A stretch of 64,000 nt of DNA from Nocardioides gansuensis. GTDB taxonomy: Bacteria; Actinomycetota; Actinomycetes; Propionibacteriales; Nocardioidaceae. Numbering within the stretch: position 1 is the first letter of the stretch; every line of letters starts with the position of its first letter. The stretch spans positions 310,001 to 374,000 of the forward strand of contig NZ_QDGZ01000006.1 in NCBI RefSeq assembly GCF_003076135.1, in the 5' to 3' direction. The position numbers and the translations under genes are program-made. Below, in pieces: positions 43,250 through 51,946 of this stretch. The notes beneath the pieces were generated by a model, which saw nothing but the letters and a program-made list of their open reading frames with translations, searched no databases and had not been told where the DNA came from.

Positions 43250-44400
43250 AGATCAGGACGGAACTCCTGCCGGAGATCAGCGTCTCGCGGTTCATGCGTA
43301 TGAAGAACGTCGTAGATCTCGACCCGCCCTATCAGCGTGAGGCCGACGTCTGGAAACCCGCCGCCCGCAGCGTTCTGATTGATTCGATCATCAACGGCCT
43401 CGACGTGCCGAAGCTGTACTTTGAGGCCGCGACCGCGCGGAGGGTCGGGCCTGAGGGCCTCGCCTATCAGTACGCCGTCATCGACGGAAAGCAGCGCCTG
43501 GGTGCCATCCTCGCGTTTCTCTCGGGCCAGCTCGCGTTGGCGGAGGACTTCCTGTATTTCGAAGACGAAACTGTCAAAGCCGCAGGAATGACGCTCCCCG
43601 CCCTGGAAGAGCATTACCCACTTCTCGCTCGGCGGTTTCTCGATTACGAGTTGCCGATCGTCAGGGTCACCAGCGATAGCGGCGACCTGATCGAGGAGAT
43701 GTTCCAGCGCCTCAACGCGTCAACAGCCCTCAACGCCGCAGAACGCCGGAACGCGCTGACCGGCCCAACCAGGGATGCCGCGAACGCGCTCGCTGAGCAC
43801 CAACTGCTGGTCGCGCGCTCGCCGATCCGCAGCGCCCGCTACAAGTACCGCGAACTGGGGGCGAAGTTCCTGGCGATCGAGCACCAGTTGGCTACGCGCG
43901 GGAAGATCGTCGATACGAAGGCGGACACTCTTTACGACCTCTTCGTGGCGACGCGGGGTGCGTCCCCTCGTATAGCCGCCGCAGATATGGACGGCTACAA
44001 GGCGCACGCTGTGCAGACTCTTGACCGGATGGTCAACATCTTCGAGGGGGACGATCGACTACTCGCATCGATCGGCACCGTCGTTGTCTACTACATCGCG
44101 TTCCGGAACCAGGCCTTCGCCGACGAGGTCAACCGCGGGATGCTGGCCGAGTTCGAGGACCTCAGACGCCAGGCAGCGCAGATGGTCGAGGACGATCCGG
44201 CGTACACGCGAGCCGCCAACGCGAGGCTCCGCGAGTACAACGGCCTCGTGCAGTCGACCAACGATGGGCGAGCGATCGCGCGGCGCGCGGAGGTCCTTGC
44301 GACTTACGTCGCCGGGCACACGCCAGGGGACCCGTTGGCCGGTCTGGACGGACTCGGCGACGGCGAATTGCCGGACCGGGACGAAACCGAGGAATCCTAA
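43246..44400 (+). CDS. DUF262-domain protein (GmrSD N-terminal type)
   Basis: 384 residues. DUF262 is a ParB/sulfiredoxin-like nucleotide-binding domain of the GmrS/BrxU class: LDPPYQREADVW near 25-36, and the characteristic VIDGKQRLGAI (near 79-89, variant of DGQQR), then FQRLNAST. GmrSD enzymes cut modified phage DNA using an additional DUF1524 HNH domain, and no HNH motif is visible here. It would therefore need another nuclease: the FRG partner or the DUF3883 protein next door are candidates. Coupled to FRG by an ATGA overlap. Confidence 0.85.
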   Translation: MKIRTELLPEISVSRFMRMKNVVDLDPPYQREADVWKPAARSVLIDSIINGLDVPKLYFEAATARRVGPEGLAYQYAVIDGKQRLGAILAFLSGQLALAEDFLYFEDETVKAAGMTLPALEEHYPLLARRFLDYELPIVRVTSDSGDLIEEMFQRLNASTALNAAERRNALTGPTRDAANALAEHQLLVARSPIRSARYKYRELGAKFLAIEHQLATRGKIVDTKADTLYDLFVATRGASPRIAAADMDGYKAHAVQTLDRMVNIFEGDDRLLASIGTVVVYYIAFRNQAFADEVNRGMLAEFEDLRRQAAQMVEDDPAYTRAANARLREYNGLVQSTNDGRAIARRAEVLATYVAGHTPGDPLAGLDGLGDGELPDRDETEES

Positions 44401-44472
44401 GGCCCTAGCCTCAGAGGATCTGGGTTGGATTGCATTCAACTCATCCGCTCGGACGCCAAGAGCGGGCCGACG

Positions 44473-45279
44473 TCAGACGACCCGGCCACGCCACTGACTG
44501 ACCTTCATCTCAACATCGTCACCATCAAGTGCACCGTCTCGCACGGTGAGGGTCGTGTGACTACCGGCGGTGACATCTATTCCGCTCACAACAACCAGCG
44601 TGTAGCGATCTTGATAGCGGCGAGAGAACTCGCGTTCGCCGTCGCTCATGAAGAAGACAGGCGCGGCGGACTGGGTGCCCTTCACCTCGACGTACCTAAG
44701 GGGGCTCTTGGCCTGACCGACCAGCAGATCAAAGCCCGGGTTGTTACGCGGCATCTCCTTCACGTGCACTTTGAACCGCTCGCACATGGCGGCGATCGCC
44801 GCGTTGACCGAGATGCGCTCAACCCTTCGGGACGTCTCCGCGTCCGTGTATACCGGGGATACCTGTTCAGCTTGATTGCTCGTCAGATTGGCAGGAACGG
44901 AGCCCACACTGAGGATCTGATCGAAGCGCTCGTCGGAGAGCGGCCGCACTCCCTGCCCCCAGTAGACCTTGTCGCGCCAGTAGGTGGTGTCGGCTTCGTA
45001 GTAGGACCCGGCAGGGTTCTTCAGAGGGACTGGCTTCTCGAAGTACCTGACGTCGTCCACGCGGCAGATGCGCCTGCCTGCTGCGGGGCTTGGCCTGACA
45101 TCGCCGACGATGCCGTAGCCGATGTAGCCGATGCGCGGAGTCTGATAGACGAAACGCTCGCCTGGCTGGATCCAGGCTTCGTAGCGCCCATCGGGATACT
45201 CATACTCAATGCCCGTGCGGTCCCCATACAGGTGTCCAGAACGCGCGACTCCGCCGACTTCAACCAGGACCACAGGCAT
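44473..45279 (-). CDS. DUF3883-type protein, probable PD-(D/E)XK nuclease fold
   Basis: 268 residues. The C-terminal half has FDLLVGQAKSPLRYVEVKGTQSAAPVFF then a helix SDGEREFSRRYQDRYTLVVVSG. D-(x)n-EVKGT is the E-x-K catalytic core seen in DUF3883 and related restriction-like folds. The N-terminal part (about 1-110, with RSGHLYGDRTGIEYEYP) is a separate beta-rich region I do not recognise. It converges on DUF262 with 72 bases between. Frequent in defence islands. Function as effector nuclease is inference. Confidence 0.75.
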   Translation of the reverse strand: MPVVLVEVGGVARSGHLYGDRTGIEYEYPDGRYEAWIQPGERFVYQTPRIGYIGYGIVGDVRPSPAAGRRICRVDDVRYFEKPVPLKNPAGSYYEADTTYWRDKVYWGQGVRPLSDERFDQILSVGSVPANLTSNQAEQVSPVYTDAETSRRVERISVNAAIAAMCERFKVHVKEMPRNNPGFDLLVGQAKSPLRYVEVKGTQSAAPVFFMSDGEREFSRRYQDRYTLVVVSGIDVTAGSHTTLTVRDGALDGDDVEMKVSQWRGRVV

Positions 45280-45639
45280 CCCGTGACCCTAGTTGCCAAC
45301 GGCGCCCGGCCGCAGGAGGTTGGAACCGCGCCTTTGGGCGAGCGCGTTGGAGGGCGGCAGCCCCGTCTGTGCCTGGGAGGCCGGGCCAGTGGGCCGCACT
45401 GGGGCCGCAGAAGAACGAAAACGACCCCTGGCGCTGGAAGACGTTGGAAGGTGTCTTCGCAGGTCAGGGGCCGTTGTCAGGCACTCAGTCGGTGGGCGTC
45501 ACCCACGCGTGACTAAATGTCGTAGTACTGATTGAACTGAGGTGCTCTGGAGCCCGCGCGCTGTGACCGTGGGTGGAGCACTCGTAGCTCGCTCATGCTC
45601 ATAGAGCCGGGGCGGCAGGGGCCTAACAAGCGACCCCTT
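45280..45639. other. Spacer between the defence tract and the DUF1173 gene
   Basis: 360 bases without a supported gene. It contains a large hairpin-forming block (45421-45474) and is the boundary between two functional regions. Open frames on both strands here are short and have no motif. Confidence 0.5.
45421..45474. repeat. Large imperfect hairpin carrying the recurring CGCAGGTCAGGGGCC block
   Basis: ACG-A-CCCCTG (45421-45430) pairs with CAGGGG-C-CGT (45465-45474) with one mismatch, and GAAGAC/GTCTTC form an inner stem. The right arm contains CGCAGGTCAGGGGCC (45458-45472), which recurs at 34288-34302 and, with one change, at 16753-16767. It may be a terminator or a scar of site-specific insertion. 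Confidence 0.45.
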
Positions 45640-46933
45640 CTATGCGTTTCTACTCATACTGTTTGGGCGCTGTCGCAACGGCCCGGGACTCGAGGCGGCA
45701 GGCGGCGGGAGTGGTGGCATGTCTTCGCCGATGGCCCAGGTCCAGATCTCGGTGTCGGTCTCGGTGGCGCGCTCCCTGGCGGCTTCGCGGTCGGCCTCGT
45801 CGTTGACGAGGAAGGCCGCGGTCGGAGTTGGGGTGTCGGTGAACACCAGGGAGGCCATGGGCTTGTCGCCGGCGAGGTTGTAGCGCAGGGACTTGCTGAA
45901 GCGGCGGTGCTGGCCGATCGCGACGTGGAGGAGCAGCTTGTCGGGCTGGGACTCGTACGGGAGCCAGTTGTGGTCGGTCATGACGAGGGAGACCTCTTCG
46001 GCGGTGGCCAGGCCGCAGCGGCTGAGAGAGAAGGTTGCGATGACCATGAGGTGGCCGTTCTCGTCGATCTGCCAGAGCTCGAGCTCGTCGCGGAAGTGCC
46101 TGTTGAGCCGGCCGAGCAGCACGTCGTCGAGCATGAGCGGCGCGTCGGGCAGGTGCTTGACGAGGAGCTTGTGGCCGAACCGGGCGGGCTCGATGGCCTT
46201 GAGCTCGCCGATGAGCATCATGAACTGCTGGCCGTGCCCGGGTTGCTGGAGGCGTGCCCAGCAGGAGAGTCGGCGGGCGGCGATCTCGGTCTTCTTCTCG
46301 GCGGTGAACGGCTCGGGGATGAAGAGGCGGGCCAGGAGCGGTTTGCCCCGGGTCATCTTCCCGTGTGCCGCCGCGCGCAGGTGCCAAGAGACGACGCGCC
46401 AGTTTCGTTTGCCGGCCATGCCGGGTGACCAGGTGGCGAGCTCGGCCTCGTGCCATAGGTAGTGCAGGACGGCGCGCAGGGAGAGACGCTTGGGGTCGGT
46501 GGTGGCCGAGTCGGCCGCTCCCGCCCCTTGACTCCCGGTGCCGGCGGGAGCGGCGCGTTCGGTCGTGGACATGCGGAATCCGAGTCGGATGGCGGTCAGG
46601 CCGCTGTCGGGTTCCTCGGTGATCGCGGCCCCGAGGACTTGCCCGAGCCCGGAGAGGGCTTCGGGTGGCAGGTAGGAGGGGCCAGCGGGGGGCGTGGGCC
46701 AGGCCGGTGTCAGGCATCCGCTTGACCACGTAATGGTCGGCGCCGATCTTGGCGACGTACATCGCAACGCCCCGCGGTCGGCAGAGGCACAGGGGGCGGA
46801 CGCGGTCGCTGTGGGCCCGGGCGAGCAGTGACTGGATCTCGCCGTTGGTGGTGCGGGTGATCTGGCAGCCGTAGAGCTCGAAGGTCTGGCGCTCAGTGGG
46901 CGTCGCGCCCGTCTCGGTCGTCGATGTCCGCAT
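45640..46933 (-). pseudogene. DUF1173-family protein, split by a +1 frameshift
   Basis: About 430 residues if the frame is repaired. The N-terminal frame (ATG 46933; alternative GTG 46987) gives RPLCLCRPRGVAMYVAKIG and VKRMPDTGLAHAP. The rest is in a different frame: PSYLPPEALSGLGQVLGAAI, KRLSLRAVLHYLWHEAE, KTEIAARRLSCWARLQQPGHGQQFMMLIGELK. Removing one G from the G6 run at 46687-46692 joins them as AHAP-AGPSYLPP, the order expected for DUF1173 proteins of plasmids and conjugative elements. It is either a true inactivation, a sequencing error at a homopolymer, or a site of slippage. Role unknown. Confidence 0.7.
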
Positions 46934-47269
46934 GCCGTCGAAAGGCAGCCGCTCCGGGGCTGGATCGGACAACCGTGCCGGGGCCACCGACGTGCCGTGT
47001 CATGTCCGGGCGCCCTCGAGGGGCGCCCTGGGCGGTGTCGAGAGCGGAGGAGATTCGTAGGGCCTGTGACCGATCTGGCCGGCTCCCTGTTGCTTGTCCA
47101 GCGCGTGGCAGGACCCAGAAACGACAGGGCCAGAAGTTGTGCACAGGGCGCCTCGCACCAGGTGTTCTGCACAGTTTTCCACAGCTTGTCGGCTGTCGGG
47201 TCGGCGTGAGCGCCGGCTCGCTGGACTCTGTTTCGGAACTGGTCATCGACCCAAGGGAGGGCGCCAGAG
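46934..47269. other. Divergent spacer with DnaA-box-like 9-mers
   Basis: 336 bases without a gene, between divergent genes. Three 9-mers resemble the DnaA box: TTGTGCACA (47137-47145), TTCTGCACA (47165-47173), TTTTCCACA (47175-47183), plus TTGTCCAGC near 47095. Clustered DnaA boxes would fit a plasmid-type replication origin; the match is imperfect and no replication initiator is adjacent. May simply be a regulatory region. Confidence 0.35.
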
Positions 47270-47623
47270 ATGGAGAAGACCGTCGTGTGGCATGAAGAGC
47301 GGGCGTGGCTGGAGGCGCACGCGCTGCTGTCGGAGCTGAGTCGTCCGTACGGGCCGATGCCCAACGAGATGGCTCGCTGCTACCTGCGTGATGCGCTGCA
47401 CGAGCTGACCGGTTTCTGGGACCTGGTCGACCATGCGCCTGCGGCGGAGATCTACCCGGTGGGGTTCGAGTCGCTTGAGGACGCGCGGGCTCGGCTGGGG
47501 GTCGTGGTGGCGCAGCTGCTGACCGACAGTCCCAGCCTCGAGGAGAGCCTGCGGATCACCCGGGCGGGGGACTGGATCGACACGGCGTGGGCCGAGCTCG
47601 AGACGATGGGTGAGACGGCGTGA
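47270..47623 (+). CDS. Hypothetical protein (plasmid-backbone type)
   Basis: 117 residues, alpha-helical and acidic (EERAWLEAHALLSELSRPYGPMPNEMARCYLRDALHELTGF). I recognise no family. An AGGGAGGG-type ribosome site lies upstream of ATG 47270. The stop overlaps the start of the next gene by four bases, so both proteins are made together. Position beside DUF1173 and the possible origin suggests a maintenance or transfer role, which is only inference. Confidence 0.6.
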   Translation: MEKTVVWHEERAWLEAHALLSELSRPYGPMPNEMARCYLRDALHELTGFWDLVDHAPAAEIYPVGFESLEDARARLGVVVAQLLTDSPSLEESLRITRAGDWIDTAWAELETMGETA

Positions 47624-49053
47624 TCGCGCACCCGACGTACCGCGACCACGCGGAGTTGTCGGCGACCCTCTTTCAGCGGCTCGTCGGGGCCCGATCGGCA
47701 CCGGCCGCCCAGGCGGACGTGGATCGGCTTCTCGAGTGCCGAGACATCATCGTGTCCTCGCTGCTCGAACGTCTTGAGGCGGTGGGTGTGAGCACCGCAG
47801 GCACCTGGTCGAACCCGCACCGCGAGCTTCGCCGGCGGGGCGTGCGCGTGAGCCCGACCCCGCCCGAGCTGGTCGGATTAGCGGTGGCTCCGGCGGAGAG
47901 CGTGCGCCGCCTCACCCGCGTGCTCAAGACTTTGCCGCGGGTTCCTGAAGACCGGCGGCGGGCACCCTCGGACGTGCTGGACGGGGCGTCTGCTGATGCC
48001 ACGGTGAACCTGTGGCGCGATGCGGCCAGGTACGTCACCTCTGCAACCGCGACCCTCACCGAGTCTGCGGAACGCCCGTGGGAGACCGATGACGGTACGG
48101 CGTGGTGGCTGGTCCGTGACGTTGCGGCGCTGACCGAGGCGGTATTGGTGGCTGACGCTGACCTCGACGAGCTCGGGCTGCTCAAGACGCTGGACCAATC
48201 CCCGGGTGGGGAGCCTCGTCAGGTGCAGCGGATGTTGGCTGCCCATTGCGGTCGGGTGGCGAACTGGTCGGCCACCAGTGATGCCGCCGAGATGGCTGGG
48301 CGGCGTGAGCGAGGCTGGGATCTGGACCAGCCTCGGCCGGTCTCTCAGGCAGCGGACCTGCCTGCGGCACAGCGGCTGTTGGCCGGCTACCTGCGGGTGT
48401 CGAACCGAGGCAATGCCGTGGTCGACGCGCGGGACCCCGTCATAGGCCTGCACACGGTCAGGGCGATGGTGACGGTCCAGTCGAAGGCGTTCCGGGCTGC
48501 GATCGAGTGGGCGGAGGCATTCCCTGAGCTGGGGAAGTTGCCGGCCGAGCTGGAGCAGGCCCATGAACTCGTCATACAACTCGAGGCCCAGCTGCCGCGG
48601 GTCCAAGAGGCCGTGCCACAGCTGCCACCCCGGCACACGCAACTGCAGGCCAAAGAGATCTCAGACGCCGTCGGGAAACTGCAGCTCCAGGCCCGCCTGG
48701 AGGGCACACCGCCGATCAGCCAGGACGAGCTCGTGAGGTGGTCCCAGGCTCTGCACCAGACCAACGTGGGGCTGGGGATCGCAATGCGGCGCGAGATCCG
48801 GCGTCCGAACACGAACTTCCGCTGGGTGGAGCGCCCGGTCGAAGACCGGTCAGGGCCAGGGCGCAGGTCAGGCATCGACGTCGCGGCGGAGCAGCTGGCG
48901 AAGTCGGACGCTCCGACGCTGCCGGCGTCGCGGTTCATCGGTACAGCCCAGCGCGCGGCGCTGTCGTCGATGCTGGCCGAGACACCACCCGCGGAGCGAG
49001 TCCCAGCCACGTTCCCGCGCAAGGTTCCGGGCATGAATGGCCCGGGACGGTGA
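47620..49053 (+). CDS. Hypothetical helical protein
   Basis: 477 residues, nearly all alpha-helix by composition with many Ala/Leu/Glu/Arg heptad-like runs (for example 290-340, ELEQAHELVIQLEAQLPRVQEA). No enzyme motif, signal peptide or membrane helix. Short conserved-looking WRDAARYVTSATATLTESAERPW (near 125-147). It starts by ATGA overlap with the 117-residue gene. Comparable pairs are seen in actinobacterial plasmids near conjugation genes, but I cannot name a family. It may be a structural or DNA-partner protein. Confidence 0.65.
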   Translation: MIAHPTYRDHAELSATLFQRLVGARSAPAAQADVDRLLECRDIIVSSLLERLEAVGVSTAGTWSNPHRELRRRGVRVSPTPPELVGLAVAPAESVRRLTRVLKTLPRVPEDRRRAPSDVLDGASADATVNLWRDAARYVTSATATLTESAERPWETDDGTAWWLVRDVAALTEAVLVADADLDELGLLKTLDQSPGGEPRQVQRMLAAHCGRVANWSATSDAAEMAGRRERGWDLDQPRPVSQAADLPAAQRLLAGYLRVSNRGNAVVDARDPVIGLHTVRAMVTVQSKAFRAAIEWAEAFPELGKLPAELEQAHELVIQLEAQLPRVQEAVPQLPPRHTQLQAKEISDAVGKLQLQARLEGTPPISQDELVRWSQALHQTNVGLGIAMRREIRRPNTNFRWVERPVEDRSGPGRRSGIDVAAEQLAKSDAPTLPASRFIGTAQRAALSSMLAETPPAERVPATFPRKVPGMNGPGR

Positions 49054-49675
49054 ACCTCACACCAGCAGGCGTGAGGTGGGATCAGCCCAGCAGAAGGCTG
49101 ATGCCCGCAGTTCGGGCCTGGCCTGACAAGGGCCTAGGCAGATTGCACGACCTGATCAACAATGAAGGCTCCGCTTCGGGGCGGTATCTCGGAAGGACGC
49201 ACAGCGTGGCGCGTCATCATCTGCGGCACCGGGGGAACGCAGAGCCCTTCGGGCAGTGGAGTGCGGCCACAGTCACTGTGCGGCCCGCCGTTCGGAACAG
49301 CACCACGGCCCGACCTGGCTCACCCCTCCCCGACACAGCTCGCGGCCCACGCCATCCCTTTCGGCTGAGGCATTCCGAGCCGCCCGACGTGACACCGAGC
49401 AGGAGCCAGGTCGGCCGGCCGAACTGGTCAGGAACACGTCTCTCGGCGAACGGGACAGGCATCGCTGGACCGACTGCGACGGGGGTGTCTTGTTCGACCG
49501 TCGCGAGGCCGCCTTCCGCAGCCGAGGCACCGAACGAGGAAGCCATCCGGTGCGCCCACAGGCGCTCGAAGCTCGCGCGCGACCTGGTCACCCGGCGGTT
49601 CGCGGGTCCGGCTCCTCAATCCTGCCGCTCTCGCTGGAACTCGGACACAGTCACCGACTCGGGAGGTATCTGACG
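49054..49675. other. Long spacer upstream of the lipoprotein/pilus operon
   Basis: 620 bases without a supported gene. Several open frames occur on both strands but none has codon regularity, a ribosome site or a motif. The right end contains the GGGAGG ribosome site (49661-49666) of the lipoprotein gene. It is the natural place for the promoter of the long pilus operon. Confidence 0.45.
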
Positions 49676-50245
49676 ATGCTGAGCCGTACCCGCACGACCC
49701 TCGCCTCGCTCGCCACCGCGGTTGCGTTCCTCGCGGCCACGAGCGCCTGCAACGAGGCAGAGGGGCCGTCGACGACGATCCCGAGCGAGACGCCCAGCTC
49801 GACGCCGACCGAGACCCCGACCCCCGAGACCGATGCGGAGAAGGCCGCCGCGGGTCTCGAGGCATACCTGGCCGTGCGCGACAAGGCATACCAGACCGGG
49901 GTGATTCCCAAGACGCTCCCCAAGGTGGCCGACACCAACATCCACCTCGCCCTGCAGGAGTCGATGCGGTTCCGCCTGGAGACCAAGATCCGTGCGACTG
50001 CTCACTACGGCCACTCGCTTCGTGAGCCGAAAAAGATCGGCGCGACGAGCTACCAGATCACCGACTGCGAAGACTGGAAGGCCGCGAAGGAGATCAAGCG
50101 CGGCGGCGAGCCCGTCACCCAAGGGCACCCGAACGGCGAGGCGATGGCGAACCCGATCACCGTCACCTACCAGGTCAAGCTGATCGACGGCCGCTGGAAG
50201 GTCAACTCAGCGCGCTTCGGACGGAACAAGCCATGCAACGCCTGA
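49676..50245 (+). CDS. Lipoprotein of the pilus cluster
   Basis: 189 residues. A signal peptide (RTRTTLASLATAVAFLAAT) ends in a lipobox ATSAC, so Cys near 25 should be lipidated and anchored outside the membrane. A Thr/Ser/Pro-rich linker (about 32-55) leads to a compact domain (about 60-189) that ends KVNSARFGRNKPCNA and looks like an NTF2/SnoaL-type fold. ATG 49676 follows GGGAGG at good spacing. Start of an operon running to the LysM-BTAD gene. Likely a surface partner of the pilus machinery. Confidence 0.75.
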   Translation: MLSRTRTTLASLATAVAFLAATSACNEAEGPSTTIPSETPSSTPTETPTPETDAEKAAAGLEAYLAVRDKAYQTGVIPKTLPKVADTNIHLALQESMRFRLETKIRATAHYGHSLREPKKIGATSYQITDCEDWKAAKEIKRGGEPVTQGHPNGEAMANPITVTYQVKLIDGRWKVNSARFGRNKPCNA

Positions 50246-51171
50246 GGCTCATCTTGGCTATCGGCTTGGCGGTGCTGATGTCCGTCGCCCCTTGCGTGTC
50301 CACCATCGCGGCCGCCGGTGAGCCTGAGTGTTATCCGGTGCAGATCCCTTGTCCGCCGAACAGCGGGAAGGACGTCTGCTGGAAGCAGGTGTGCACTGGA
50401 GGTGACGACCACGGTGGCGGCGACGACGGCTCTGGGACCGGCACCGGGGGCGAGGCCTACACGAAGTGCATGTTCGCAGGGCGAGAGGTCCCGTGCGTTG
50501 GCCCGGCTGGGACTTGGTCTGCGGCCCACTCGTGCTGGCTGACGCTGACGACTCCTCAGCAGCCCCCGCCGGCGGGCACGAAGGATGAGGACGGTGACTG
50601 GTACTGGTGCACGCCCCCGCCGCCGTATATCGGGTCCCGCCCGCCGGTCTGGATCGAGGGTCCGGCAATCACATGGGTGGATCCTGGGCCGCTGGCGGCC
50701 CAGGTGGCCGGCACAATGCCGCTCGCGAAGCCGGAGACGCATATGGCGCCCAAGCCGCCGCTCATGACGTATGTGGGGCTGGAGACCTGGTTGTGGATTC
50801 CCGAGTCCCAGTGGAAGCCGCTCTCGGCCTCGACGAGCCTGAGCGGGGCGACGGTGACGGTGACCGCCACGCCGGTCCGGGTCAGCTGGAACATGACCGA
50901 GGCGTCGGTGCGGTGCTTCTCGCCCGGGCGGCCGTGGGTCCGGGGCATGTCCTCGGATGAGGTGACCGACTGTGACTACGTCTACCAAACCGTCTCGGAT
51001 GGTCAGCCGGACGGTGCGTACAAGGTCAGCGCGCAACTGGCCTACAAGGTCGCCTGGACGTGCACCGGGCCATGCCTGGGAACGGAGGGCTCCCTGGGGA
51101 TCCTCCCGGGGCCGGTCTCCGACAGGACCAATCTCCGCGTGGGTGAGCGGCAGTCCGTCGTCATTAGATGA
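50233..51171 (+). CDS. Secreted protein, unknown
   Basis: 312 residues with an N-terminal signal peptide (LRLILAIGLAVLMSVAPCVSTIAAAG). The mature region is rich in Pro, Gly, Trp and Cys, with a Gly/Asp-rich linker (GGDDHGGGDDGSGTGTGG) and paired cysteines suggesting disulfides. It starts 13 bases inside the end of the lipoprotein gene, so expression is coupled. No family is recognised. In related clusters a secreted Cys/Pro-rich protein precedes the SAF gene, so it may be an extracellular pilus component. Confidence 0.7.
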   Translation: MQRLRLILAIGLAVLMSVAPCVSTIAAAGEPECYPVQIPCPPNSGKDVCWKQVCTGGDDHGGGDDGSGTGTGGEAYTKCMFAGREVPCVGPAGTWSAAHSCWLTLTTPQQPPPAGTKDEDGDWYWCTPPPPYIGSRPPVWIEGPAITWVDPGPLAAQVAGTMPLAKPETHMAPKPPLMTYVGLETWLWIPESQWKPLSASTSLSGATVTVTATPVRVSWNMTEASVRCFSPGRPWVRGMSSDEVTDCDYVYQTVSDGQPDGAYKVSAQLAYKVAWTCTGPCLGTEGSLGILPGPVSDRTNLRVGERQSVVIR

Positions 51172-51189
51172 CACGCAGAGGGGATGAAG

Positions 51190-51942
51190 ATGAGCACCGA
51201 GACGACACAGCGCCCACCCGCCGGGGCGAAGGGCCGGATGCCTGCCCGGCGCAACAACGACGATGGCCTGCTCGCCGGGGGCCGCAAGGCCGTCGGCGGG
51301 CCGCAGCAGCCGCGGACCCGGTCCTGGGGACTGGTGACGCTCGCCGCACTCCTGGTCATCGGGTCCGGTCTCACAGTCGCAGCCTGGGGCCTGCACGCCG
51401 GGGAAAAGGTCTCGGTGCTGGTGATGGCCACCGGCGTCGCGAAGGGCCAGGTCGTCGAGCGCGAGGACCTCGCGTCGCGCGCTGTCGCCGGCGTCTCCGA
51501 CGCGATCGCGGCGGAGGCGGTGGACACCGTGATTGGTCAGACGGCGGTCGTGGATCTGGTGCAGGGCCAAATCCTGACCGCTGCGATGCTCACGGCCGAA
51601 CCCGTGCCCGGTCCGGGTGAGTCGATGATCGGCCTGGCGCTGGACCCGACCAGGGTCCCGGGTGCCGGCCTCGAGGCCGGTGACCAGGTCGACGTGATCG
51701 CCGTTCCCGGCAATGGCAGCAACAACAGCTCCGCCCCCGACAGTGCCCTGGATGACCCGGTGCTGCTGGCGAGCGGGGCGCAGGTCTATGACGTGGGTGG
51801 AGAGGCCGCGGCCGGTGGCCAGCTCTTGGTGACGTTGATCGTCGACGAGAGCACTGCATCCAAGGTCGCTGCCTACTCGACCCAGAACCGGGTTGCCGTG
51901 GTGGAGACCGCGCCAACGGGCATGACTCCGGCGGGGGAGTGA
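51190..51942 (+). CDS. SAF-domain protein (CpaB/RcpC-like)
   Basis: 250 residues: a basic cytoplasmic N-terminus, one membrane helix (about 45-66, GLVTLAALLVIGSGLTVAAWGL), then an SAF domain (about 75-135; VLVMATGVAKGQVVEREDLASRAV) and a C-terminal region with VDVIAVPG. CpaB/RcpC proteins help assemble Tad pili at the outer face of the membrane. ATG 51190 is taken rather than 51184 because the AGAGGGG ribosome site is spaced correctly only for it. Followed by the MinD-like gene after four bases. Confidence 0.82.
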   Translation: MSTETTQRPPAGAKGRMPARRNNDDGLLAGGRKAVGGPQQPRTRSWGLVTLAALLVIGSGLTVAAWGLHAGEKVSVLVMATGVAKGQVVEREDLASRAVAGVSDAIAAEAVDTVIGQTAVVDLVQGQILTAAMLTAEPVPGPGESMIGLALDPTRVPGAGLEAGDQVDVIAVPGNGSNNSSAPDSALDDPVLLASGAQVYDVGGEAAAGGQLLVTLIVDESTASKVAAYSTQNRVAVVETAPTGMTPAGE

Positions 51943-51946
51943 GGCC

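Noticed and set aside
46893..47246. 117-codon minus-strand frame over the DnaA-box-like spacer
   Set aside because: Low-information Arg/Pro-rich translation of a divergent intergenic region, no ribosome site.
49217..49673. Overlapping frames in the spacer before the lipoprotein gene
   Set aside because: Both strands are open, neither has motifs, and the lipoprotein start with its GGGAGG site is unambiguous.
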